Source of the DNA: an uncultured Sphaerochaeta sp. | Lineage (GTDB): Bacteria > Spirochaetota > Spirochaetia > Sphaerochaetales > Sphaerochaetaceae | Direction of reading: 5' to 3' | NCBI RefSeq assembly: GCF_963676285.1 | Contig: NZ_OY781062.1 | Location: forward strand, 124,001-188,000 | DNA length: 64,000 nucleotides | Notes under the pieces: generated by a model | Databases searched by the model: none | What the model was told of the DNA's origin: nothing | The model's input: the letters and a program-made list of their open reading frames with translations, nothing else | Program-made: the position numbers and the translations under genes | Shown here: piece by piece, positions 16,413-25,753 of the stretch | How positions within the stretch are numbered: position 1 is the first letter of the stretch | Layout of the letters: every line of letters begins with the position of its first letter

Positions 16413-17954
16413 CTACTCTACGGTATCGGCAATAAACAGCCTCTTATATACAGCCTCAAAGTGTTCAATTTCTTCGGTAGTTAACTGTAGGAATTCCTTT
16501 TCACGTGCCCGTTTTGATAGCTTTCCCTCATTCTGTGAAATGAAACTATATAAGAGAAAGACCATAGAATCAGGCATTTCAACAGAATCCTGTACCGTTT
16601 CTCTGAACCGATCATAATTCATTAGGAATTGTGTCTCTTTCGGGAGACCTTGTTCAATCGTTTGCTGCACACAATGATATAGAAACTCCGCATAGGGGGT
16701 TGCATCAAAGTATCGGTAGTAGTCTATTGTCGAATTCAGAACACGTACATTGTGATCTTCTGTAGGTTCCCACCGTATGAACGGGAGAATGCTTTGTGAG
16801 TAATTTTTCAGGACGGAAGCATATTCCTCTATTCGAAGTAGCATTGCACTTGAAATAGGAAATATCATTCCTGGGGGATTGTACCCATACTTTGCAAGAA
16901 TATGATGAATGAGATATCGATGAATCCTTCCATTTCCATCAGAGAATGGATGGATAATCACAAACCCGAAAGCAATCGCAGCTGCGGCAACAATTGGATC
17001 AATTTGATGGAAAACTCTATTGTTATATGCAATAAGACCTGAAATTAAAGAGTCTATATCTTCATATCTTGCACTTATATGTTCAACTATGGGTGTTCCT
17101 GTTTCTCTATCATATTCGCCAATGAAACCACCATCGTCTCTGAACCCTATCTTCACAAAACCTCTAGAGCCTATCACAATATGTTGGAGACGTATCAGTT
17201 CCTCTTTACTCAAAGGTGATTTCCCTGCTTCTCTCAACGCATTGCCCAATCGCTGGATCCTATCATGCGAAGGTGACTCATTTTCTATGGAAAAACTTGC
17301 TTTGGATTCTTTAAGTAGCAAGAATGCTGCAGCACGTGCTACGACATCCTTTGGGAAATCTGAAATGACTTGAAGAGCTTTACGTTTAAGGTCAATCATG
17401 AGAACTTCTTCAAGTTCTTCAGTTTTCCTGATCATCGGACAAAAATCAGAAGTCCCTAGAAGATTGTTCACAACACGATGTCTCTTGGATCTTTCTCCTT
17501 CTATGGTAACTTGCTGTTTGGGATTGACAACCAATACATAATTACCTTTCTTGATATCTGGGATATCAAGGAATGTACCCATGAGCCATTCATAGAGAAA
17601 CCAAATCCGTCTGCTGTATGAACCGGTAATCGCATCCAGAATGATGGTTTCAATCGTTCGTCTATCGATTACCTCAAACAGTTTTTTCAATATGCATAGA
17701 TCTATTCCTTCATATTTTAAAGCGAATTCAAGATGGCCCATGAGTGTTTCTTCCGGTCGATGTCTAGGCGTCAGCAAGTGCCACTCTGTACTTTTTAGAA
17801 TACGATGTTTCGATCCAATTGCCATTTTCAGTCGGGGAAGGGGTGCAGGAAGTTGATATGCATCAATAAGAGCCACATACCCAACAGGGATTGCCTCCTC
17901 AGGCAGTAAGAATCCATGAAAAACGGTTACAGGTCCTGAAAAATTATTATCCAT
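16413..17954 (-). CDS. Fic-domain protein (large, stand-alone class)
   Basis: A 513-residue protein. The Fic catalytic motif HPFSDGNGRIHR lies at about residue 335, inside the helical Fic core; such proteins usually transfer AMP from ATP to a hydroxyl side chain of a target protein. Upstream (around residue 225) is SFSIENESPSHDRIQR, which fits the inhibitory (S/T)xxxE(N/G) motif of self-inhibited Fic proteins, so activity is probably kept off by its own helix. GGFIGEYDRETGTPIVEHIS is a well-conserved block of this large class. The start at 17954 is chosen because AGGAGA lies 8 bases upstream; an in-frame extension to 18008 lacks one. It is the only gene between the two tRNA-end repeats. Confidence 0.88.
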   Translation of the reverse strand: MDNNFSGPVTVFHGFLLPEEAIPVGYVALIDAYQLPAPLPRLKMAIGSKHRILKSTEWHLLTPRHRPEETLMGHLEFALKYEGIDLCILKKLFEVIDRRTIETIILDAITGSYSRRIWFLYEWLMGTFLDIPDIKKGNYVLVVNPKQQVTIEGERSKRHRVVNNLLGTSDFCPMIRKTEELEEVLMIDLKRKALQVISDFPKDVVARAAAFLLLKESKASFSIENESPSHDRIQRLGNALREAGKSPLSKEELIRLQHIVIGSRGFVKIGFRDDGGFIGEYDRETGTPIVEHISARYEDIDSLISGLIAYNNRVFHQIDPIVAAAAIAFGFVIIHPFSDGNGRIHRYLIHHILAKYGYNPPGMIFPISSAMLLRIEEYASVLKNYSQSILPFIRWEPTEDHNVRVLNSTIDYYRYFDATPYAEFLYHCVQQTIEQGLPKETQFLMNYDRFRETVQDSVEMPDSMVFLLYSFISQNEGKLSKRAREKEFLQLTTEEIEHFEAVYKRLFIADTVE

Positions 17955-18060
17955 GCTATATTCTCCTGAATTATTAATATAATAATGGGTAATTCGTGAA
18001 TTGTACATATGATTTATGAAAAGTGATTATATATTGATTGTTGTGTATGAAAAACAGATT

Positions 18061-18126
18061 GTGCTACATAGCGGAGGTTGGTTTGCCAACAAAAGGTAGT
18101 CGTTGGTTCAAACCCAATCGCGCCCA
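18061..18126 (+). pseudogene. Decayed tRNA-Val-like sequence
   Basis: The 3' half (T arm and acceptor strand) is identical to the tRNA-Val gene. The 5' half is only loosely alike (TACATAGCGGAGG against TAACTCAGCGGGAG). No sound anticodon stem-loop with U33 can be drawn, so it should not be a working tRNA. It marks the far end of the 1.9-kb Fic-containing segment. Confidence 0.5.
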
Positions 18127-18130
18127 TAAA
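18098..18130 (+). repeat. 33-bp direct repeat, copy 2
   Basis: Identical to 16208-16240. It is followed by AGACCACTCTTCGGCTGGTTTTTT, a mutated copy of the tRNA terminator (16241-16265), so the duplication extended past the 33 bp and has since decayed. Confidence 0.8.
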
Positions 18131-18322
18131 AGACCACTCTTCGGCTGGTTTTTTGTATGACGAACAAGTAATTAATCTTGAATGAAATCCACAAAAGACG
18201 GAGTTCCCGACAAAACCGGTCAAGTTGAAACCATCATACCACCCACACTTACATGTCTGTAGTAGCTAAATAACCATAATAATCAAGTAACAATTATCAG
18301 TCCTGTAAAGTAGCAAAAAAAA

Positions 18323-18352
18323 TTGACATCATAATATTGTGCATTTTATACT
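18323..18352 (+). promoter_or_regulatory. Promoter of the LRR lipoprotein operon
   Basis: TTGACA (18323-18328) and TATACT (18347-18352) with an 18-bp spacer, in AT-rich DNA, 118 bp before the proposed start codon of the first lipoprotein. It is one of the best sigma-70 matches in the window. Confidence 0.6.
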
Positions 18353-18374
18353 TAGTCCAGTTTATTTTATTTTC

Positions 18375-18425
18375 GAGCTTTATACATCAGTAATTTGTAG
18401 CATCAAGGTTTAGTATAAAAAGCTC
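18375..18425 (+). promoter_or_regulatory. 5'-UTR hairpin before the LRR operon
   Basis: GAGCTTTATAC (18375-18385) can pair with GTATAAAAAGCTC (18413-18425) with a two-base bulge. It lies between the promoter and the start codon, so it is part of the leader RNA. There is no T-run after it, so it is more likely a stability or translation element than a terminator. No known riboswitch is recognised. Confidence 0.4.
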
Positions 18426-18470
18426 TTGATATAAATGGTGCCTTCTCATATGTCGGATAAGGAACTCTTG

Positions 18471-21400
18471 ATGCAATTTAATTATCAGCGAAAAATTCTG
18501 TTTCCAATTTTAATATTTATATTTTCTCTTTTATTATCAGGCTGTGATCTTTTTGCTCCAATCAAGTATAGTGGTTATCTTGAGATTTCATTCTCTCACC
18601 CAGATGATGGGTCACGAGCAATCACTCCGGAGTATACCGGTCCTATTAAGGAAATTCACATAAATGGAAGAGGGCCGGAAAATGCAAAATTCTCAAAGAT
18701 TCTTGATTTGGAGGAAAGTAATTTTTCTCGTCTTGAGCTTGTGGTAGGAGAATGGGAGATATCTGTTGATGCATATGTAGCAAAAGAAAAAAAAGTGGCT
18801 CATGGAACACAGAGAGTCAATATTCGTGCAGGAAAGACTAGCACAGTAACTATTCCACTCATACCTATTGATGGATGTGGGTCTCTTGAACTCGGTTGCA
18901 ATTGGGATATCAGCCTCTCAGAGAATGCAATCATGAAGGTATCTGTTTCTTCGATGGATACTAGCGTGATTCAAGTTTTTGATGATTCTTTCAATTTTCT
19001 TAGCTCTACCTCAGGTGTTCTTTCAATAGATGACCTTTCTGATGGTAATTATCTTCTACAACTGAAAGTTGTAGACCAAAATACTGAGTATGTGACTATT
19101 TTTGAAACTTTTGAAATTCGTGATTCTACGAAAACTGAGGATACTATCTCATTTTCACTTTCTCCAAGAAACGAATTTTCTTCATTTATCTCAACATCAT
19201 TGATTTCGCATTCTACAATAAAGCTTAAGGGAATTCAAAGCAGTTTTCTTTATGGAGAAACTATAGAGCTCCAAATTATCGAACCTGAAAATTTGAATCG
19301 AATTCATTGGTATCTAGATGGACAATTGGTTGTGGAATTTATTGATCAAGAAGAATTTATATTGAGTGATCAAGAACCTTCATTTCACCAAATCATTTGT
19401 ATAGCAACTACAGTAGATTCGATTGTCACAACCGTATATGAATATACCGTAACAAAACAAGAACATACGCCTTTATCTGATTTTTCATATGAAATTGAAG
19501 ACGAAGTAGTAATAATTACTGAATATATTGGTAATGATTCTACGGTGATAATCCCAACACAAATTCTTGATTATCCAGTAAGAAAGATTGGAGATAATGC
19601 TTTTAAAAACAATTCATCTGTGGAATTTGTAGTCTTACCTGATTCGATAACCCATATTGGTTTCTCTGCTTTTAAATCTTGTGAAAACTTAAGGCAGATT
19701 GAATTTTCAAAGAACTTACAATTTATAGAAGATGAAGCATTTTTATCATGTACGGTATTACGGGGTGTGTCATTTCCGGAATCCCTGGAGAGCCTAGGAG
19801 CAATGAGTTTTTCCATGTGTCATGGAATATATTCAGTATATATTCCTGCATCGGTGAAGAGTATCGGTGAAGGGGCTTTTGCCTATTGTAAGAATCTTTC
19901 TACTGTAGATGTTTCCGATGCAAATCGTTGTTATATTTCAGCTCATGGCTCTCTATTAACCATTGATGGAAAAACCTTGTTATTTTATACATCAATCAAT
20001 AATTCAACACATGGAAGTCTCATTCCAAACACAGTTGAGACAATTGCACCTTATGCTTTTGCAAATCGGAATTATGTAAATCTGAATATTCCGGAGGGAG
20101 TTCGGGAAATTGGGCGGAAAGCATTTACTGGCTGCATTATTGAATCGCTGATACTACCTGAGAGTTTGGAGCGTATTGGAGATGAAGCATTCTCTTCAAT
20201 GGCGCTCTACTCTTCGGATATCAAAATCTCGGGAAATGTGGTTTCAATGGGAAAACGAGTTTTCGCAGATCCTCAGCGACCTTACTTTCATGTTTATTGC
20301 AGGGCAGCATCACAACCATCAGGTTGGGATGCTGAATGGACACAAGGATATCCTGTCACAATAGTCTGGGGAAAAATCCATACAAATGACGACCTTTTTT
20401 CCTACGACGTAGATTTTGAGACCAACACAGCAATTATTAAGGGGTACTTTGGGAATTCTGAGAGCATACGTGTTCCACAGACCATCTCGAGGAACAACTA
20501 TAAGGTTCAGGCTATTGCTCCTAATGCATTTAAGGATAACACATCCATAGTAGAAATTTTCCTGCCTTCAGGAGTGTCCAGTATTGGCAGTAGTGCATTC
20601 CAAGGTTGCCTGAATCTTGAGAGAATCTGGCTTCCTGACACATTGGAAAGAATTGAAGAATATGCCTTGAGCGCATGTACTTCGCTGAAATCGATTCATC
20701 TTCCAAGCAACCTGGAATTCATCGGGACCCAAGCCTTTTCTTATACTTCATTGGAATTCATATATATACCAGATGGTGTAGAACAAATGGGTGGTAATGT
20801 CTTCTGGAATAGTCCAAATACCCTTATTGCGTATTGTCAGCCACTGGAAAGAAAGAGTGGCTGGTCAGTTAATTGGAATAAGGGAATTCAGGAACCCGTA
20901 TACGGAATATCACCGATATCAGAATTCAACTATGCGACAGATAACTCTTCAATTACGATTATAAATCTTGTGGGAGAGGCTTCTTCTTCGGTGGTTCTGG
21001 CACCAGAATATACTGATCCTCATACCCTGGAAAACCTTCGTGTCAAGCACATCGCCAACGATGCATTCGCTGATCAGAAAGTCCTTTCAGAAGTCAAGCT
21101 TCCTGATTCCATCGTATCTATTGGTCACAGTGCATTTTCTGGCTGCACCAATTTGACCTCAGTACGATTGCCTAAAAACTTGGAAAAAATTGAAGCAAGA
21201 ACATTTTCCAACTGCCAATCTCTTGCCTCTATTGAATTACCGCTATCATTGTCAAGCATTGGTGATTATGCTTTCGCAAATGCGGTATCTCTTTCCCAAA
21301 TCCTGCTTTCCGATGGTCTTGTGGAAATGGGGCGTAACATTTTTGATTCTTGTACTTCATTGAAGCATGTGTATTGTAAAGCATTGGAACGGCCGGTTTT

Positions 21401-23825
21401 CTGGTCTTCGTCTTGGAAAAACGGCTGGTCCAGTGGAGAAGTGCATTGGAATCATTATCCAAACCCACCTTCAGATTTTGTGTACACTAAATATAATAAT
21501 TTAAATGAAATTCGAATCGATGGATATATAGGAAGTTCAGATACAGTCGTGATTCCTTTTTCAATTGATGGGATGGATGTCACGGAATTGAACTATCAAT
21601 GTTTCTACAATAAGAAAAATATAAAACAGATTGTACTTCCTAGTACAATCCATACCATCGGATCGATGTCCTTTGCTGGGACAGGTATTAGTTCTTTTGT
21701 AATACCTAATAGTGTACAAACGGTTACTGGACGGGCGTGGTACGAGTGTAATTCATTATCCGAATTCGTTGTCGCACAAGATCATCCAACATTTTCAGTT
21801 GTTGATGGAATTCTCTATTCCAAGGATGGATCGGAACTCATTTCCTATCCTCCAGCAAAAACAGGATGTTCTTTTTCTGTTCCTGAATATGTGGATTGTA
21901 TTAAGTCCAACGCAATTATTGAGCCAATCCATTTACAACATATGCTTGTACCACCTTCACTCAATGAAATGGAAGAGTATGCTGTTAACTCAAAGACTGT
22001 AAAAATTTATTATGAAAAACAAAATCAACCAGAATGGGCATTTCTCGATTATTGGTTGTTTGAAGAAATATTTGATCCTTCTCATCTATATTTTGGGGTT
22101 GCTGTTCTTCCCAATGAAGATTTTTGGGAATATGAGACTACTCCAGAAGACCAGATTCGGCTCACTCGTTATATAGGAACCGAAAATCGCGTGTGTGTAC
22201 CAACCATTGTTGATGGCAAGCAGGTTATTGCCATAGATTCCCAAGCATTTGATACTCAATCTCAACTGCAAGAGCTGTATATATTAGAGAATATTACGGT
22301 TTTTGATTTTGAACATATCACTACACTACCGAATCTTAAAAAACTATTCTTTAGTAAACAGAACGAGAATTTTTTCTCTCATGATGGTATTACCTATACT
22401 TCTGCACAAGACACCATTCACTTCGTAGATAGGGATTATCCTATGAAAGACCTCAATATCCTACATGAGGTTGTTCATATAGGGGCAAGAGCGTTCGCGA
22501 ATCAAACCAATTTGGAACTCGTAGTATTACCTGATTCGGTACAATCCTTAGGTAGCTCCATATTCGCCGGATGTGATGCCTTGGCTGATATCTATTGTGA
22601 ATTTGAAAATAAACCAATAGGGTGGTCTTCCGATTGGGATGAAGGGTATGGGGGAACAACCCACTGGATTGTGACGCCCCTCACAGAATTGGTCTATACA
22701 ATCACGAATGGGGAGGTTGTTATCACCGGCAGCAACGGAATATCAGAAAACCTAATTATTCCTCCTTATATTGATGGGTATCCAGTATGCATGATTGAAA
22801 GTAGAGCTTTTAAAGAAAGCCCAGTTAAAACATTGATAACTCCAGCATCTATGCGAATTATTGGAAGCGAAGCTTTCTACGGTAGCGCCTTGGAAACTGT
22901 CTATATCACTGAAGGATGTATGGAATTTGGTTGGCGGTGTTTTTCGAGTTGTAAAAATCTGAAAACTGTCAGGCTTCCTGAATCTTCTGAGTTCCCATTA
23001 AAGGTCCTAAGCTCTCAAATGTTTTATAGATGCGTTTCCCTAACCAATATAAATATTCCAAATACAGTACAGACCATTGGCTCTCATGCGTTTTTCGGCT
23101 GCCAAGAGCTGACAACAATTACAATTCCCGATTCAGTCATAAGGTTGGAAGACCAAGCATTCTCGAATTGTACATCACTTGCGTCCCTTGAAATCCCTGA
23201 TAACGTTACATCGATCGGAGAAGAACTAGTACTGAATTGTATTTCCTTGAGAGATATCAAGCTTCCTGCAACGATAACAAAACTTAATTATCAAACATTT
23301 TATGGGTGTACCAGTTTGCAATCGATAGACCTTCCCAGTTCTCTCGAGAGCATCAGCGATCGTGTTTTTATGGGCTGTTCCCAACTGCAGGATATTTCCT
23401 TGCCTGGTTCGTTATCAAATATTGGATCCCAAACGTTTTTTGGCTGTGTTTCCTTGACAAGCATCACGATTCCTGCATCGGTCCGTACGTTTGGAGCTCA
23501 TGCTTTTAATGGTTGTACTTCTCTTATATCTGTACGATGTGAAGCGAACTCAAAACCCTATGGATGGGCAACTGACTGGATGGATGTTGAAGGTGTCGCT
23601 GTATATTGGGGTGTATCATCCTTATCAAAATCTTCATCCAGCTTGAAGGAATCCTCAGCATACCATCCTGATGTAACGTCAACGCAAATACAAACAACAA
23701 TCACACCGAAGTGTTGTAGTAAGCTTTCTATTGCATCTATCGGGAGAGGTGGAATCCTACAGAAGCATGAAATGTACAAGGGTGGTACTCCTTTTGCATG
23801 GGATCAAAGGGGGTACACATCATGA
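18471..23825 (+). CDS. BspA-like leucine-rich-repeat surface lipoprotein, six LRR modules
   Basis: A ~1784-residue surface lipoprotein. The start at 18471 (AAGGA 7 bases upstream) gives a basic N-terminus, a hydrophobic stretch and the lipobox LLLSGC. Residues ~30-330 form a beta-rich region with the mark NRIHWYLDGQLVVEF. Then follow six modules of Treponema/BspA-type LRR (LRR_5). Each opens with a strand pair and IP...G (such as IEDEVVIITEYIGNDS), runs through repeats of the type LPDSITHIGFSAFKSCENL, and closes with a Trp motif such as QPSGWDAEWTQGYPVTIVWG. Such proteins bind host or matrix components or other cells; the partner here is unknown. The last ~65 residues after the final Trp motif look unlike the rest and run into the next gene. 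AT-richer than its flanks. Confidence 0.88.
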   Translation: MQFNYQRKILFPILIFIFSLLLSGCDLFAPIKYSGYLEISFSHPDDGSRAITPEYTGPIKEIHINGRGPENAKFSKILDLEESNFSRLELVVGEWEISVDAYVAKEKKVAHGTQRVNIRAGKTSTVTIPLIPIDGCGSLELGCNWDISLSENAIMKVSVSSMDTSVIQVFDDSFNFLSSTSGVLSIDDLSDGNYLLQLKVVDQNTEYVTIFETFEIRDSTKTEDTISFSLSPRNEFSSFISTSLISHSTIKLKGIQSSFLYGETIELQIIEPENLNRIHWYLDGQLVVEFIDQEEFILSDQEPSFHQIICIATTVDSIVTTVYEYTVTKQEHTPLSDFSYEIEDEVVIITEYIGNDSTVIIPTQILDYPVRKIGDNAFKNNSSVEFVVLPDSITHIGFSAFKSCENLRQIEFSKNLQFIEDEAFLSCTVLRGVSFPESLESLGAMSFSMCHGIYSVYIPASVKSIGEGAFAYCKNLSTVDVSDANRCYISAHGSLLTIDGKTLLFYTSINNSTHGSLIPNTVETIAPYAFANRNYVNLNIPEGVREIGRKAFTGCIIESLILPESLERIGDEAFSSMALYSSDIKISGNVVSMGKRVFADPQRPYFHVYCRAASQPSGWDAEWTQGYPVTIVWGKIHTNDDLFSYDVDFETNTAIIKGYFGNSESIRVPQTISRNNYKVQAIAPNAFKDNTSIVEIFLPSGVSSIGSSAFQGCLNLERIWLPDTLERIEEYALSACTSLKSIHLPSNLEFIGTQAFSYTSLEFIYIPDGVEQMGGNVFWNSPNTLIAYCQPLERKSGWSVNWNKGIQEPVYGISPISEFNYATDNSSITIINLVGEASSSVVLAPEYTDPHTLENLRVKHIANDAFADQKVLSEVKLPDSIVSIGHSAFSGCTNLTSVRLPKNLEKIEARTFSNCQSLASIELPLSLSSIGDYAFANAVSLSQILLSDGLVEMGRNIFDSCTSLKHVYCKALERPVFWSSSWKNGWSSGEVHWNHYPNPPSDFVYTKYNNLNEIRIDGYIGSSDTVVIPFSIDGMDVTELNYQCFYNKKNIKQIVLPSTIHTIGSMSFAGTGISSFVIPNSVQTVTGRAWYECNSLSEFVVAQDHPTFSVVDGILYSKDGSELISYPPAKTGCSFSVPEYVDCIKSNAIIEPIHLQHMLVPPSLNEMEEYAVNSKTVKIYYEKQNQPEWAFLDYWLFEEIFDPSHLYFGVAVLPNEDFWEYETTPEDQIRLTRYIGTENRVCVPTIVDGKQVIAIDSQAFDTQSQLQELYILENITVFDFEHITTLPNLKKLFFSKQNENFFSHDGITYTSAQDTIHFVDRDYPMKDLNILHEVVHIGARAFANQTNLELVVLPDSVQSLGSSIFAGCDALADIYCEFENKPIGWSSDWDEGYGGTTHWIVTPLTELVYTITNGEVVITGSNGISENLIIPPYIDGYPVCMIESRAFKESPVKTLITPASMRIIGSEAFYGSALETVYITEGCMEFGWRCFSSCKNLKTVRLPESSEFPLKVLSSQMFYRCVSLTNINIPNTVQTIGSHAFFGCQELTTITIPDSVIRLEDQAFSNCTSLASLEIPDNVTSIGEELVLNCISLRDIKLPATITKLNYQTFYGCTSLQSIDLPSSLESISDRVFMGCSQLQDISLPGSLSNIGSQTFFGCVSLTSITIPASVRTFGAHAFNGCTSLISVRCEANSKPYGWATDWMDVEGVAVYWGVSSLSKSSSSLKESSAYHPDVTSTQIQTTITPKCCSKLSIASIGRGGILQKHEMYKGGTPFAWDQRGYTS

Positions 23826-25753
23826 AGAAACAGAGAAGCATTAATACCATGGTGATTCTTTTAAGTATGGTAATTTTATGTGTGCTTGGGTGTAATTTAT
23901 ACGATACAACAGCCTCTCTTGTCATACAAATTCCTCTTTTGGAGGAACGAGAAACGCACAAGCCCGATGTATCCTTATCTGCTGCAAGATATATCATTCA
24001 TGGGGACGGCCCCAATGGAGAATCTTTCTCCGGTACGCTCAACTCATCCTGGGCATCGTATCAGAAGGATGGTCTTTCAGCAGGTGAATGGACCATAACT
24101 GTAGATTGTTACAACAATGAACGCAATCCAGTCCTTATTGGTCGTGGGATAGAGACCATAGTCTTGAAACCAGCATCAAAGAACTATGTGACCATTGATA
24201 TATCGCTTACTGAAGGAGCAGGCGACTTTGTTGCGTTGCTCTCTTGGGGTGACTTGGAAGGCTCCTATATCCTGGATTACTCAATAACTGAAGCTTTGTC
24301 TGGTACCCTCAAAAAAGAAGTAGAGATTTCGGTGGATGGTTCTTCATACACCTTGGAACTGGACTCCTTTCCAACCGGTGATTACCTTCTCCATCTCACG
24401 CTTTCTCATGATCAGAGTGTAGTTTATCAAACCTTGGAGTCCTTTAGAATTCAGGATTCCTTACGAACAAATGCATCCATTGAGTTTTCTTTGGATAAAA
24501 TGGGAAGCTTGTCTGCCAATTTGGTGATGGTCGAAAGCTCTCCCTTGGATTTTTCCATTAAAGGTCCTTCAATAGAGGTCCCCAGCACAGAAGTCCTTAC
24601 CTATACAATTGAAGGTATTGAGGATTTAGATTACATTCAGTGGTATTTTGACGGACTTGCGATACCATATGCAAATACCAATACCCTGTTTCTTGGGGAT
24701 GGCCTTTCTCCGGGGCATTATAATATTACAGCAGTAGTGACCAAAGATTCACGTCTTGGATCTAAAACCATTACAGTTGATGTACAAGATACTGTGCTAG
24801 CATTGGTTGTTGGGGAGACGTATCCTTCTTCCGAGACGGGTCCTTCAGAGTTCAATATCAGACAAGTGATACCTTTCGAAGATCAAGAGAACGTATCGGT
24901 GGATTCCTTGATTGCCATCTCCTTCTCTTCTTTTGTTGATCCTTCCACTGTTAACGAGAGATCTATAGAAATTCTTGCTTCTGGCATTCCAGTATCTGGA
25001 ACCTTTTTTGTGGAAACGGTAAGAGGAACGGAACAGTCGGTTCTCTCCTTCAGCCCTGTCAAACCTTTTCCTGAAGAAACACTGATTACCATCAATCTTC
25101 TTGGGTTCCATGGAATTCGTAATCTAAGGGGAACATCATTGAACGGTGATTTTTCATATAGTTTTAAAACAGACTCTTCTTGTGAAGATGCATCGGTTGA
25201 ATTGAAATTTCCATTGGATGATTGGACGAAGGAGGGTAGCGCTGGGTATGTCTCCCTGCCCTATGGACTGCTGTTGGGGAATGACGTTGTTTTTGGGGAA
25301 TCTATAAGAGATGGATTGCTGATTGCAACCAACACATTCCTAGCTCATGGGATTGTAGACCATGCAATTGGTGAAACGTATTCTACCATGACTTCTGGAA
25401 CTATTGATGTTCCTCCCGGGGCAACAAAACTGCTCATGGACTATTGTATCCTGACGCAAGAGCCAATCGAGGAAGCGACTCACTATCCTGATGGTTTTGT
25501 AGTTCATGTGAAAGGGAGTACAGGGTCTTTAATTCACCAATTTGATGCTGTGCAAGATGCTTCTGACTTTTTTAGCAGTATTCGAACATCTCGTGGAAAA
25601 TTCTATAGGTCGCAGAATAGAACTCTCGTGATTGATCTTGAATCAATCGGAGATATGCTTACCCTGCAACTCCTCATCTTCAACCAGGGCGACACATTTG
25701 GAACCACGTGTGGGGTATTTGGAAATATCCGCTTCGAGGAGGATGCCCAATGA
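23822..25753 (+). CDS. Lipoprotein with Big_5/SbsA-like Ig domain, paralogue of its neighbours
   Basis: A 643-residue lipoprotein with lipobox VLGC near residue 20. Its first ~300 residues share the layout of the two flanking LRR proteins, including IHGDGPNGESFSG (compare INGRGPENAKFSK) and IQWYFDGLAIPY. Then comes a Big_5/SbsA-type Ig domain (VIPFEDQENVSVDSLIAISF ... LSFSPVKPFPEETLITINL), usual in surface-exposed bacterial proteins. The last ~190 residues look like a beta-sandwich carbohydrate- or ligand-binding domain (GTIDVPPGATKLLMDYCILT), without a family assignment. There are no LRRs. Its start overlaps the preceding stop by 4 bp (ATGA), and its stop overlaps the next start the same way, so all three lipoproteins are translationally coupled. 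Confidence 0.8.
   Translation: MKKQRSINTMVILLSMVILCVLGCNLYDTTASLVIQIPLLEERETHKPDVSLSAARYIIHGDGPNGESFSGTLNSSWASYQKDGLSAGEWTITVDCYNNERNPVLIGRGIETIVLKPASKNYVTIDISLTEGAGDFVALLSWGDLEGSYILDYSITEALSGTLKKEVEISVDGSSYTLELDSFPTGDYLLHLTLSHDQSVVYQTLESFRIQDSLRTNASIEFSLDKMGSLSANLVMVESSPLDFSIKGPSIEVPSTEVLTYTIEGIEDLDYIQWYFDGLAIPYANTNTLFLGDGLSPGHYNITAVVTKDSRLGSKTITVDVQDTVLALVVGETYPSSETGPSEFNIRQVIPFEDQENVSVDSLIAISFSSFVDPSTVNERSIEILASGIPVSGTFFVETVRGTEQSVLSFSPVKPFPEETLITINLLGFHGIRNLRGTSLNGDFSYSFKTDSSCEDASVELKFPLDDWTKEGSAGYVSLPYGLLLGNDVVFGESIRDGLLIATNTFLAHGIVDHAIGETYSTMTSGTIDVPPGATKLLMDYCILTQEPIEEATHYPDGFVVHVKGSTGSLIHQFDAVQDASDFFSSIRTSRGKFYRSQNRTLVIDLESIGDMLTLQLLIFNQGDTFGTTCGVFGNIRFEEDAQ

Noticed and set aside
18014..18223. 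A 69-codon minus-strand frame containing GAIGFEPTTT
   Set aside because: This is the well-known false protein read from the antisense of a tRNA T arm; it simply covers the decayed tRNA-Val copy.
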